The position numbers and the translations under genes are program-made. A stretch of 48,892 nucleotides of DNA, taken from the NCBI RefSeq assembly GCF_015548375.1, contig NZ_JADMWW010000021.1, positions 1-48,892 on the forward strand, given 5' to 3'. Position 1 is the stretch's first letter, and every line of letters begins with the position of its first letter. The notes under the pieces are model-generated. The model searched no databases, was not told where the DNA came from, and saw only the letters and a program-made list of their open reading frames with translations. This document shows, piece by piece, positions 18,998 to 28,800 of this stretch. This DNA comes from Collinsella aerofaciens (lineage in GTDB: Bacteria > Actinomycetota > Coriobacteriia > Coriobacteriales > Coriobacteriaceae).

Positions 18998-21900
18998 TTA
19001 GATAACCGTCACGCGGCCTTGGTTGCCGACGATGGCCTTTGCCTCTGCCAACAGCGGAATCGAGCGTGCGTTGACCTTGGCCGGCACCTCGGCACGCAGC
19101 ACGCGCCCGTCCACCTGCTCGATAAAGATCTCCACGCGGTCGCCGCCCGGGTTGGCGGTAAGCACCGTGGCAAGACGCGCCATATTGCCCTGACTAAAGC
19201 GGCTGTTGGGCACCATAACCTCAAACACCTTGGGCTTGTTGTTCTCCTCGTTGAGCTCCAGCGGCACGATCTCCTGCGCGATGATCTGATCGCCGCGGTC
19301 CGAGCGCTCGAGCTTGCCCTTAATGCGCACAAACGCATCGGACAGCTGCGCGCCGGTCTCGGGATCGACCTCGCCGTACAGGTACCCCTCGGCCTCCTTG
19401 TAGGTCTTGGGGAACACCACGACCGTGGCCTCGCCTTCCATGTCCTCGAGCTGCACAATGCCCATGGGGTCGCCGTTTTTGGTCACGCGCTTGGACACGC
19501 TCGAGACCATGCCGGCCCACCACAGTGCCTTGCCCTCGGGAATCTCCTGGTTGATGGTACCGCCCGTGGGGTTTTGCACCTCGTAGCCGGTGTCGATCTG
19601 CGAGAACGAGAAGTCGCGCGCCTTGGCTAGCGCATACTCAAACGGGCGCAGCGGGTGGTCCGAGACATAGATGCCCAGAACCTCCTTCTCCTGGCTCAGC
19701 TTAAGGTGGCGGTCCCACTCCTGGCCGTCCGGATCGGGCACGCTCACCTCAAAGCCCGAGCCCTCAACATCGCCGAACATGTCGAAGAACGACGTCTGGC
19801 CGCTCGCGCGATCCTTTTGGCGCTTCACGGCGGCATCGATGATGTTCTCGGGGTTGTTCTTGTCCACAAAGTGCATCATCTGGCGGCGCGGATACCCCGT
19901 GGAGTCAAAGGCGCCTGCCTTGATGAGCGATTCGATCACGCGGCGGTTTGCCTGGCTCGAGTCCACACGCTCGACAAAGTCGTGCAGCGTCTTAAACGGA
20001 CCGCCCGCCTCGCGCTCGGCGATAATCGCCTGCGCCACGCCGGTGCCCACGCCGCGGATGCCGGCCAAACCAAAGCGCACGCCCTCCTTGGTGGCCGTGA
20101 ACTCGGTACCGGACTCGTTGACATCTGGCGACAGCACGGGGATGCCGTCGTGACGGCATGCCGAGACGTAGTGCACGATCTTGTCGGTCTTGCCCGTATA
20201 GGACGTCAGAACGGCCGCCATGTACTCGTGCGGATAATGCGCCTTGAGCCACGCCGTCTGCATAACCAGGATGGCGTAGCCGGCGGAGTGCGACTTGTTA
20301 AAGGCGTAGGACGCGAACTCGAGAACATCGTCCCAAATCTTCTGGGCGACCTCGCGCGTGTAGTTGTTCTTGATAGCGCCGTTCATCCAGTGGTCGTAGG
20401 TGGTCTCGTCCGAGCCATCCTCCCAGTGGAGCACCGTTGACGTGAGCAGTTTGATCTTCTTTTTAGCCACGGGCTTACGGATACGCGAGTCCGATTCGCC
20501 CTTGGAGAAGCCGCACATCTCGACGGAGATGAGCATAACCTGCTCCTGGTAGACCATGGTGCCGTAGGTTTCGCCCAGGATGTCGTCCAGGCGGTCGTCG
20601 TAGGAGACCGCCGGCTCCTTACCATTCATACGGTTGATGTAGGACGAGACCATGCCGGCGCCCAACGGGCCCGGGCGGTACAGGGCGATCAATGCCACGA
20701 CGTGCTTGTACTCGGTGGGCTTCATGTTCTTGATCGTGGCCGTCATGCCGGCGGACTCGACCTGGAAGACGCCGGCGGTGTGACCGGAGCCCATGAGCTT
20801 AAAGATCTCGGGGTCGTCAAAGGGAATCTCTTCCTCTTTGATGTCGATGCCGAAGTTCTTTTTGATGTTTGCCTTAGCCTTGGAGATAACCGTCAGCGTG
20901 CGCAGGCCCAAGAAGTCCATCTTGAGCAGGCCCATGTCGGCAACGGTATGGCCCTCGTACTGGGTAATCTCGACGCCGCCCTTGGTGTCGAGCTTGGTGG
21001 GCACGTGCTCGTTGACGGGGTCGCGGCAGATCAGAACGGCGCACGCGTGCACGCCCTCGCCACGGGTGAGGCCCTCAATCGAGAGCGCCGTGTCGATGAT
21101 GCGGCGGGCGTCGTCGTCCTTTTTATAGGCCTCGGCAAAGTCGGGGTTAAACAGATCCTCTTTGCCGGGTTGTTTTTCGAGTACTTGCTTGAGCTTGACC
21201 TTGGGGTCGCTCGAGACCATCTTGGACAGGCGCTGGCCCATGTAGACCGGGTAGTCCAGAACGCGCGCGGCATCGTTGATGGCCTGCTTGGCCTTGATGG
21301 TCGAGTAGGTGATAACGTGGGTGACCTTCTCGGGGCCGTAGAGCTGGCGAACGTGCTCCACGACCTCGAGGCGCCGCTCATCGTCGAAGTCCATATCGAT
21401 ATCGGGCATCTCGGTACGCTGCGGGGACAGGAACCTCTCGAACATCAGGCCGTTCTCGAGCGGGTCGAACGCGGTGATGTTCATGGCGTAGGCGACGATA
21501 GCGCCGGCGGCCGAGCCACGGCCGGGGCCGACGCCGATGCCGTTGTCTTTGGCCCATTGCACGTACTCGGCAACGATGAGGAAGTAGGCGGCAAAGCCCT
21601 TGTCGCAGATGACCTTGTATTCGTACTCAAAGCGCTCTTTGATGTTGACGCCGCCGATCTCGCGCGTGGCCCAGTCGTCACCGTAGTGCTGGCGCAGGCC
21701 CTTCTCGCACTCGCGGCGGAACTGGCTCTCGTGCGTCTCGCCGGGATCGAGCAACGGGAAGCGCGGCAAGATGATGGAGTCCCAGTCCAGCTCAACGTAG
21801 CACTTGTCGGCAATCTCGAGCGTGTTGTCGCAGGCCTCGGGGCAATACGGGAACATCGCCCGCATCTCCTCCTCGGTCTTCATGTAAAACTCCGAGCCGG

Positions 21901-22801
21901 TCATGCGCATGCGGTTGGGGTCGTCGACCTTGGCGTTCATGCCGATGCACATGATGACGTCCTGTACGGGCGCGTCCTCGCGGCGCAGGTAGTGGAAGTC
22001 GTTGGTGGCGATGACCTTGACACCCACCTGTTTGGCAATGTCGATGAGCGTGCGGTCCATCTGCTCGTCGGTCAGGCCGTTGTCGGTGGTAATGCCGTGT
22101 TCCTGGATCTCGATGTAAAAGTCGCCAGGGTCGAAGGTGTCGCGGAAGGTCTCGGCCCACTTGATGGCGCCCTCCATGTCACCGCGGTCGATGTATTTGG
22201 GAATGATGCCCGCGATGCAGGCGCTCGTGCAGATCATACCCTTGGCATGGCGACGCAGGTTGTCGAGCGTCACGCGCGGCTTGTAGTAAAAGCCCTGCAC
22301 GGCGGCCTCGGAGACCGTCTGCATCAGGTTGACGTAGCCCTCCTGGTCTTTGGCCAGGAGGATCATGTGGTAGAGCTCGGGCTTGTGATCGCGGGCGAGC
22401 GTCTCGTCCGGCGTAAAGTAGACCTCGCAGCCAAAGATGGGCTTGATGACCAGAGGCGGCTTGAGCTCGTCGATGTTGCCCTTCTCGTCCCACATGGCCA
22501 TGTCCTTCACATACTGGGCATGCTCGCGCGGGCTGGACTCGGGGTCGGGCTCCACCAGCTCGTCACGGCGGTCCTTTTCCAAGAAGGCCTTGTCGTGGCT
22601 CCAGGTTTTGTACTCGGGAGTGTTGTGGTTGACGGCGTCGCAGGCCAGCGCCAGGTCGGGCACGCCATACATGTAGCCGTGGTCGGTAATGGCCACGGCA
22701 GGCATGCCCAGCTCAACAGCGCGGTTGACCATATCCTGGATACGGGTTGCGCCGTCGAGCATGGAAAAAACAGTGTGATTGTGCAGATGGACGAATGCCA
22801 T
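18998..22801 (-). CDS. dnaE: DNA polymerase III alpha subunit, DnaE
   Basis: The replicative polymerase (1267 residues) starts with a PHP domain (HLHNHTVFSMLDG; DHGYMYG). The polymerase palm has PDIDMDFDD near residues 463-471. Further motifs are GPGRGSAAGAIVAY, YQEQVMLIS and FNKSHSAGYAILVMQTAWLKA. The C-terminal part carries helix-hairpin-helix and OB domains (about 1080-1170). In the finger region the usual RRAMGKKK-type sequence is replaced by RIRKPVAKKKIKLL plus extra residues (about 763-800), a variant I associate with Coriobacteriia. GGAG lies 8 nt before the ATG. No intein was seen. Confidence 0.96.
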   Translation of the reverse strand: MAFVHLHNHTVFSMLDGATRIQDMVNRAVELGMPAVAITDHGYMYGVPDLALACDAVNHNTPEYKTWSHDKAFLEKDRRDELVEPDPESSPREHAQYVKDMAMWDEKGNIDELKPPLVIKPIFGCEVYFTPDETLARDHKPELYHMILLAKDQEGYVNLMQTVSEAAVQGFYYKPRVTLDNLRRHAKGMICTSACIAGIIPKYIDRGDMEGAIKWAETFRDTFDPGDFYIEIQEHGITTDNGLTDEQMDRTLIDIAKQVGVKVIATNDFHYLRREDAPVQDVIMCIGMNAKVDDPNRMRMTGSEFYMKTEEEMRAMFPYCPEACDNTLEIADKCYVELDWDSIILPRFPLLDPGETHESQFRRECEKGLRQHYGDDWATREIGGVNIKERFEYEYKVICDKGFAAYFLIVAEYVQWAKDNGIGVGPGRGSAAGAIVAYAMNITAFDPLENGLMFERFLSPQRTEMPDIDMDFDDERRLEVVEHVRQLYGPEKVTHVITYSTIKAKQAINDAARVLDYPVYMGQRLSKMVSSDPKVKLKQVLEKQPGKEDLFNPDFAEAYKKDDDARRIIDTALSIEGLTRGEGVHACAVLICRDPVNEHVPTKLDTKGGVEITQYEGHTVADMGLLKMDFLGLRTLTVISKAKANIKKNFGIDIKEEEIPFDDPEIFKLMGSGHTAGVFQVESAGMTATIKNMKPTEYKHVVALIALYRPGPLGAGMVSSYINRMNGKEPAVSYDDRLDDILGETYGTMVYQEQVMLISVEMCGFSKGESDSRIRKPVAKKKIKLLTSTVLHWEDGSDETTYDHWMNGAIKNNYTREVAQKIWDDVLEFASYAFNKSHSAGYAILVMQTAWLKAHYPHEYMAAVLTSYTGKTDKIVHYVSACRHDGIPVLSPDVNESGTEFTATKEGVRFGLAGIRGVGTGVAQAIIAEREAGGPFKTLHDFVERVDSSQANRRVIESLIKAGAFDSTGYPRRQMMHFVDKNNPENIIDAAVKRQKDRASGQTSFFDMFGDVEGSGFEVSVPDPDGQEWDRHLKLSQEKEVLGIYVSDHPLRPFEYALAKARDFSFSQIDTGYEVQNPTGGTINQEIPEGKALWWAGMVSSVSKRVTKNGDPMGIVQLEDMEGEATVVVFPKTYKEAEGYLYGEVDPETGAQLSDAFVRIKGKLERSDRGDQIIAQEIVPLELNEENNKPKVFEVMVPNSRFSQGNMARLATVLTANPGGDRVEIFIEQVDGRVLRAEVPAKVNARSIPLLAEAKAIVGNQGRVTVI

Positions 22802-22869
22802 GTGATGAGCTCCGATGCGGGTTCGTGTTCTGACTGAACGATTTTACCGCACGGCGCGGACGCCCACCG

Positions 22870-22898
22870 AAAGTAGCTAATTTGGGACGAGGCTTTTT
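22870..22898 (+). repeat. Dispersed 29-nt repeat, copy 1
   Basis: This sequence begins AAAGTAGCT and ends GGCTTTTT, with TTTGGGACG in the middle. It differs at two positions from the copy on the minus strand at 30949-30977. It lies in the 350-bp non-coding gap upstream of dnaE. The T-run at the end makes it terminator-like, but no strong stem was found. Confidence 0.55.
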
Positions 22899-22920
22899 GT
22901 AGGTTCGCCCGCTCTCGAGC

Positions 22921-23061
22921 CCGTTTGGTGTGGGTTTTATCGCCGCCCCAAGCCGTTTGGTGTGGGTTTTCGCGAGAGCAACTTCTCTATGTTGGAGAAA
23001 CCGCAGGTAAATGATGGTGTCGGATTTCGAATTCGCTCGATGAAGTTCAAAACCCACACCA
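22921..23061. repeat. Direct and inverted repeats upstream of dnaE
   Basis: The 18-nt unit CCGTTTGGTGTGGGTTTT occurs exactly at 22921-22938 and 22953-22970. Thirteen nucleotides of it recur inverted at 23049-23061 (AAAACCCACACCA), so a long-range stem of 13 bp with either copy is possible. The stretch 22802-23155 holds no convincing gene; these repeats are its main structure. Confidence 0.6.
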
Positions 23062-23155
23062 TCGAGGCACGAAATTACCGAAGAAGCACAACATTGGTGC
23101 CAGGTACTTTTGACAGGTTAGCGCTGAGCACATCTGGCAGATTCCTAAGGAACAT

Positions 23156-23440
23156 CTACTCCCCTGCGTCTGTCATGAGGACAGCAGCGCACTCGCTGGG
23201 GCGTGCATCCTCCAGGCCGGAGAAGAACTCGACAACCGGAACATCCAAACCGTCCGCAAGTTTGCAGAGCCACTCGAGCGAGGGGTTGAACTTCCCAACC
23301 TCAAACTTGTTCAGGGCAGAACGGTCGATGCCCGATCGCTCGGCGGCAAAGGTCTGACTGTAGCCCCTTTGCACGCGAATACGACCGGCGTTAACGCCCA
23401 CGACCTTGCAGATAGATATGTTGATGCCATCGCTTTTCAT
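23156..23440 (-). CDS. XRE-family regulator, probable controller (C) protein of the restriction-modification operon
   Basis: The 94-residue protein has an XRE/Cro-type helix-turn-helix (YSQTFAAERSGIDRSALNKFE, then NPSLEWLCKLADGLDVPV), the size and shape of controller proteins that time restriction gene expression. It is transcribed away from the methyltransferase genes, and two related operator-like sites lie in the 116-bp divergent gap. No strong ribosome binding site precedes the ATG. The direct link to the operon is inferred from position. Confidence 0.8.
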   Translation of the reverse strand: MKSDGINISICKVVGVNAGRIRVQRGYSQTFAAERSGIDRSALNKFEVGKFNPSLEWLCKLADGLDVPVVEFFSGLEDARPSECAAVLMTDAGE

Positions 23441-23472
23441 GGCTGCAATCGTATTGACGAACGCACCGTTCG

Positions 23473-23492
23473 CTGAGGTTTATATTCCACAA
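23473..23492. promoter_or_regulatory. Half-degenerate operator, left site
   Basis: TATATTCCACAA (23481-23492) repeats exactly the right half of the palindrome at 23512-23537. The left half (CTGAGGTT) matches its counterpart at about half the positions. The two sites are 42 bp apart, about four helical turns. Likely bound by the divergent XRE regulator. Confidence 0.5.
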
Positions 23493-23511
23493 TATCGAGA
23501 TCGAGGTTAGA

Positions 23512-23537
23512 CTGTTGTGGACTATATTCCACAACAG
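23512..23537. promoter_or_regulatory. Perfect palindromic operator before the restriction-modification operon
   Basis: Arms CTGTTGTGGA and TCCACAACAG (10 bp, perfect) flank CTATAT. The site ends 19 bp before the first methyltransferase ATG, so binding there would block or control its transcription. Architecture fits a C-protein operator. Confidence 0.65.
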
Positions 23538-23556
23538 CAACGGGGGATCGATTTCC

Positions 23557-24252
23557 ATGGCTCAGCAGGTTAAATCTCGCAAGAGAGTGCAGGAGCACGG
23601 AGAGGTCTTTACGAACGAGCGCGAAGTCAACGCCATGCTCGATATGGTCAAACAGGAGACTGAGCGCATCGAATCCCGTTTTCTGGAGCCGGCGTGCGGC
23701 AATGGCAATTTCCTGGCCGAGGTACTGCGCCGCAAGCTCGCCGTTGTAAGCCAGCGTTACAAGAAGAATCCCGACGATTACCAACGCAATGCGTTCGTCG
23801 CTGTAAGTAGCCTTTACGGCGTCGAGCTTCTCGAAGACAACGCCCAAGAATGCCGTGATCGTCTATACGGAATCGTCGAGGCAGAAGCTAAGAAAGCAAT
23901 CAAAAAGCCGGACGCGATCTTCCTCGAGTCAATCCGCTACGTGCTCGACAAGAACATCCTGTGCGGCGATGCTCTCACGCTCAAAGACGCCAACGACAAT
24001 CCCATCACCTTTGCCGAATGGTCACTCGTAACGGGCGACAAGGTGAAGCGCCGAGATTTCTTGCTGAGCGAGCTTCTCGATGGCAACGCCGACAAGGGAG
24101 AAACGCTCCCTCTTTTCACCTTCGACGACTTAGGCGGCGATGTCCGAGCGCATACCGACTGGGAGTACGACGCCGAGCTCGACGCCTATATCCCTTCCGC
24201 AATAAAAGACTATCCCCTCACCAATTACTGGGAGGTCCAGTGCCATGGCTAA
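23557..24252 (+). CDS. Small SAM-binding methyltransferase subunit of the restriction-modification operon (M1)
   Basis: The protein (231 residues) has a clear SAM-binding motif I, FLEPACGNGNFL (about 42-53), preceded by the HGEVFTNEREVNAML segment common to N6-adenine methyltransferases, and a later DKNILCGDAL motif. It has no (D/N)PPY catalytic motif, which its neighbour has. It may therefore be a cofactor-binding or DNA-recognition partner of a two-chain enzyme; this is inference. The ATG at 23557 has GGGGGA 9 nt upstream. Its last 8 nt overlap the next gene, suggesting coupled translation. Confidence 0.8.
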   Translation: MAQQVKSRKRVQEHGEVFTNEREVNAMLDMVKQETERIESRFLEPACGNGNFLAEVLRRKLAVVSQRYKKNPDDYQRNAFVAVSSLYGVELLEDNAQECRDRLYGIVEAEAKKAIKKPDAIFLESIRYVLDKNILCGDALTLKDANDNPITFAEWSLVTGDKVKRRDFLLSELLDGNADKGETLPLFTFDDLGGDVRAHTDWEYDAELDAYIPSAIKDYPLTNYWEVQCHG

Positions 24253-25803
24253 CCTGCTTGAGACCGTGCACAACCCCGACGTATTGACTTGTCTGGCTAA
24301 CCTAAGCAACGACGAGGTCTTTACGCCACCGGATCTCGCCAATGATGTCCTGGACATGCTGCCGGCTGAAATCTGGAGCGACCCCACCATCAAGATCTTG
24401 GACCCGTGCTGTAAGTCTGGTGTCTTCCTTCGCGAGGCTGCCAAGCGTTTTATCAAGGGTCTCGAGCGCGAGTACCCAGATTTGCAAGAACGTGTCGACC
24501 ACATCATGCACGAGCAGCTCTTCGGCATCGCGATCACCGAGCTCACGAGCCTGCTCTCCCGCCGCAGCCTCTACTGCAGCAAGTTCCCCAACGGCAAATT
24601 CTCGGTTGTCGAGTTCGATAGCTCTGAGGGACGCATTAGGCACCGAAGCATCCAGCACACATGGGCCAACGGTCGATGCAAGTACTGTGGCGCATCGAAT
24701 GCCGAATATGACCGTGACGCGGCACTCGAAACTCACGCATATGAATTCATTCACACCGACGATCCCGAGAGGATTTTGAATATGAAGTTCGACGTGATAG
24801 TCGGCAATCCGCCGTATCAGCTGAGTGACGGAAGCGGAGCAAGCACTGACGCTGCTGCCCCAATCTACCAGAACTTTGTCAAACAAGCGATGAAGTTAAG
24901 CCCTTGTTACCTCTCAATGATTATTCCCTCTCGATGGATGGTCGGCGGCAGGTCGACGCTCAATTCATTTCGCGAAGAAATGCGCACAGATCAATGCCTC
25001 GCAGAAATACACGATTTCGAGAATGCCGCCGAGTGTTTTCCCGGTCTTCATATCGACGGAGGCGTTTGCTTCTTCCTATGGGATAGAAGACACAAAGGCA
25101 AGCTGAAGTACGAATATAAGCCAGCCAGCGGCCAAGCAACAACATGCCTGCGATTTCTGGATAGTGGCACAAAGTATATTGTGAGAGACAGTAGGCTGTT
25201 TTCAGTTTTGGAAAAGCTAGATGGTTTGGAGCGCTTTTCTAAAATCGTCTCAAAGACCAAACCCTTTGGAATAAGAAAGTTTCTTTTTAATGAGCCCTCC
25301 CGCTACCCAAATTCCAACCTTTCCGACACTGCCTTCCCTGGGTCGGTGAAAATATATGGAGTAAAGGGTATTAAAGGAGGGGCCCGCAGGGTTTCTGGTC
25401 ACATCACTCGCGAGACGGTAACAGCAGGAAAAGAGAATATTGATAAATACAAGCTATTTTCACAACATCCTACTCCACAAATGCCGTAATTCCCCCCGAA
25501 ACAATTGTGGGATTGCCCGGTGAAGTATGTACCGAAACGTTCCTCCAAATTGGCCCATTCAATTCGGAGGATGAGATGCTTCGCTGCAAGTCCTTCATGG
25601 AAACGAACATATTTAGATTTCTTCTTTATTTTGGCAAGGGAACAATGCAGGTAAATCAGTCGGTGTTCGATTACATTCCGCTTGTTCCCTTCGATAGAGA
25701 ATGGACTGACAGTCTTCTGATTGAACGGTATGAGTTCACAGACGAAGACGTCAGTTTCATTGAGAGCATCATCGGAAATAAGGTAGAGGTCGAACATGAG
25801 TAA
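24245..25803 (+). pseudogene. N6-adenine DNA methyltransferase (M2), frameshifted
   Basis: The first frame (24245-25489, 414 residues) holds motif I ILDPCCKSGVFL (about 51-62), a CKYCG zinc-like knuckle and the catalytic NPPY (188-191). It resembles the Eco57I/Alw26I-like adenine methyltransferases. After KYKLF the reading frame is lost in a run of four T (25457-25460). The expected family ending (LPGEVCTETFLQIGPF, then the C-terminal helices to VEVEHE) continues in the -1 frame to 25803. Adding one T restores a single protein of about 519 residues. The ribosome site of the next gene overlaps the restored end by 8 nt, which argues the long form was the original. It may be a true inactivating deletion, a phase-variable tract or a sequencing error. 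Confidence 0.78.
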
Positions 25804-28800
25804 CACCTTCTTTCCGCAGCGGCCGGGAGTACGGCCATCGATATATGCTTACCGTGACAAGAACCCAGACCACGCAGAATTCCTCAAGGTCGGCTATACC
25901 GAGATCGATGTCGAGAAGCGTGTTGCCCAGCAGTTCCCTGTGATCCAGCCGGGTGAGGGCAAGCCGTACGAGATCGTGTTTGCCGAGAGTTCGATGCGCA
26001 CCGATGGTTCGTCGTTTATGGACCACGCGGTTCACAAGCGCCTTGAGGCCAAGGGATTTGAGAACGTCGGTGGCGAGTGGTTCCGATGCACGCCTGATGA
26101 TGTGCGTAGCGCATGGCTCGAGGTTCGAGACCGGACTAGCTACGAACGCGAGCGTACCGAGGACTTCGCAATGCGTCCCGAACAGATTGCAGCGGTCAAC
26201 AAGACCGAGGCGTATTTCCGCATGTGCGAGCAACCCGGTAACCGCAACATACCCAAGTTCCTGTGGAATGCCAAGATGCGCTTTGGCAAGACCTTTGCCA
26301 CCTACCAGCTTGCCCGCCGTATGAATATGAAGCGCGTATTGGTGCTTACCTTCAAGCCTGCCGTGGAGGATGCCTGGCGCGAGGATCTTGAGAGCCACAT
26401 CGACTTTGAGGGTTGGCAGTTTGTCGCCCGTGATGTCAGGTCCTACGACGAGTGCGATCCCTCCCGCCCCATCGTGTGCTTCGGCTCGTTCCAGGACTTC
26501 CTCGGCGTGGATCGCAACAGCGGCGCCATCAAACCGCGCAACGAATGGGTGCACCTCGAGCAGTGGGACCTCGTGGCCTTTGACGAGTATCACTTCGGCG
26601 CGTGGCGAGACAGCGCAAAGGGCCTCTTTGCCAGTCAAGATGAAGACAAGGCCGTTGAGGCTGAGGAGAAGGAAGCCGATGAGGCCTCGAAGGGTAACAA
26701 CATCGACGAGACGTGGCTGCCCATCCAGGCAGATCGATACCTGTACCTCTCCGGTACGCCGTTCCGTGCGCTGACTTCTGGCGAGTTTATCGAGGACCAG
26801 ATCTTCAACTGGACCTACTCCGACGAACAGCAGGCCAAGCAGGGCTGGGCGCAGTCGCATCCGTTCACGCAGAACCCGTACGAGGCCCTGCCCCGCATGG
26901 TGCTGATGACCTATAAGGTGCCCGATGCGATAACCAAGGTTGCACGTCAAGGCGAGTTCGACGAGTTCGATCTCAACGTTTTCTTCTCCGCCGTGGGCGA
27001 GGGTGAGAACGCACAGTTCAAGTACAAGGATTACGTGCAGAAGTGGCTCGACCTTATTCGCGGTGCGTTGGCCGAGACCACGACCGATGAGCTCAAGATG
27101 GGCGCGCAGAAGCCAGTGCTCCCCTTTAGCCATGCTGACCTGTTGGCAAACCTCACCCACACACTGTGGTTCTTGCCTAACGTGGCGTCGTGTTACGCCA
27201 TGGCCAATCTGCTGGCCGAACGCCAGAACGTGTTCTACCACGACTACAAGGTGCTGGTGGCCGCGGGCACCAAAGCGGGTATAGGCTTGGCTGCCGTCGA
27301 GCCCGTGCGCCATGCCATGGGCAACCCGTTGGCAACCAAGACCATCACGCTTTCGTGCGGTAAGCTCACTACGGGCGTGACCATCCGCCCGTGGACCGGC
27401 GTGTTTATGCTGCGAAACCTTAAGACTCCCGAGACGTACTTCCAAACCGCGTTCCGTGTACAGAGTCCTTGGACTGCAAAGGACGAGGACGGCCATACGC
27501 AGGTTATCAAGCAGGAGTGCTACGTGTTCGACTTCGCACTCGACCGCGCGCTCGCCATGGTGTCCGACTACAGCTGCCAGCTGTCCGTCGACGAGCCCAA
27601 TCCGGAGAAGAAGGTAGCGGACTTTATCAAGTTCCTTCCCGTGCTCGCCTACGACGGCAGCGCCATGCGCGAGGTGGATGCTGCCGACATCCTGGATATC
27701 GCCATGGCCGGTACGTCGGCCACGCTGCTCGCACGCCGCTGGGAAAGCGCACTGTTGGTGAACGTAGACAACGACACGCTGCGCCGACTGCTGGAGAACG
27801 TTGAGGCTATGGAAGCCCTGAGCAACATCGAGGGCTTCCGCAGCCTCAACGACGATATCGAGACGATTATCAACAAGTCCGAGCACGTGAAGAAAGCCAA
27901 GAAAGAAGGCGGCGAGCTTACTAAAAAGGAGAAGAAGGAGCTCTCCGAGGAAGAGAAGGAATTCAAGACCAAGCGCAAGCAGATCCAGGAAAAGCTGATC
28001 AAGTTCGCCACGCGCATCCCTGTGTTCATGTACCTTACGGACTATCGCGAGCAGAGCCTGAAGGAAGTCATCACGCAGCTGGAACCCGGCCTGTTCAAGA
28101 AGGTCACGGGCCTTTCTGTGAAGGACTTCGAGCTGCTCGTCTCTCTTGGCGTGTTCCGTGACTCCGTGATGAACGACGCCGTGTACAAGTTCCGGCGCTA
28201 CGAGGACGCGAGCCTCTCCTACACGGGCATTGAGAAACACAGCTACGACGCACGTGTGGGCCTGTTCGACACGTCTCTCACCATGGCGGACTTCGAGGAG
28301 ATGGCGCGCCAGGAGACGCTGCTGGACGAGACTGGGCGCATGGTGCGTGGGACGAGCACGGTGGAGCATGTCGATCCGCCCAAGCCGGGGGCGGTTACTC
28401 GCATGTGGGAGAAGAAGGAAGCTGGTGCCGCCCGCACGGACGGCACCACGCCGGCACCCGTGGCCGGCACAGCCAACGCCACCGCACCAACTGCCGCGCA
28501 GACGACTCCCGCCAAGCGCGACTGGATCGTCAACGCCATCGAAGCGCAGGGACTCAAGTTCGTCGATCTGCGCGAAACGAGCGAGGGCAACCTCTGGGTC
28601 ATCGGCGGTGGCGAGCTGGACAACGTCATGAAGCAGCTCGCCAAGCGTGGAGCGAGCTTCGAGTTCACCTTCCGCGGCAACAAGGCCACGGTCGGCAACC
28701 CTGGCTGGCGGATCTCAGGCTACCCCGAGGAGACAGAAGAGCCTGCAACCGCCGCGCCCGCGCCGACGGATGCCCAGCTCGCCGCTCTCGAGGTGGGCGA

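Noticed and set aside
20702-22837. 711-codon open frame antisense to dnaE
   Set aside because: DnaE on the other strand is certain; this frame has low-complexity composition typical of a shadow.
22802-23155. CRISPR-like array from the repeated CCGTTTGGTG unit
   Set aside because: Only two direct copies with a 14-nt spacer and one inverted part; no cas genes in the window.
25446-25470. Programmed -1 frameshifting to make the full methyltransferase
   Set aside because: The site G-CTA-TTT-TCA is not a good slippery heptamer and no stimulatory hairpin was seen; a one-base loss in the T-run is simpler.
25769-28369. 866-codon open frame antisense to the GIY-YIG-helicase gene
   Set aside because: It is a mirror of codon bias in the high-GC gene on the other strand; it has no ribosome site and no recognisable domain.
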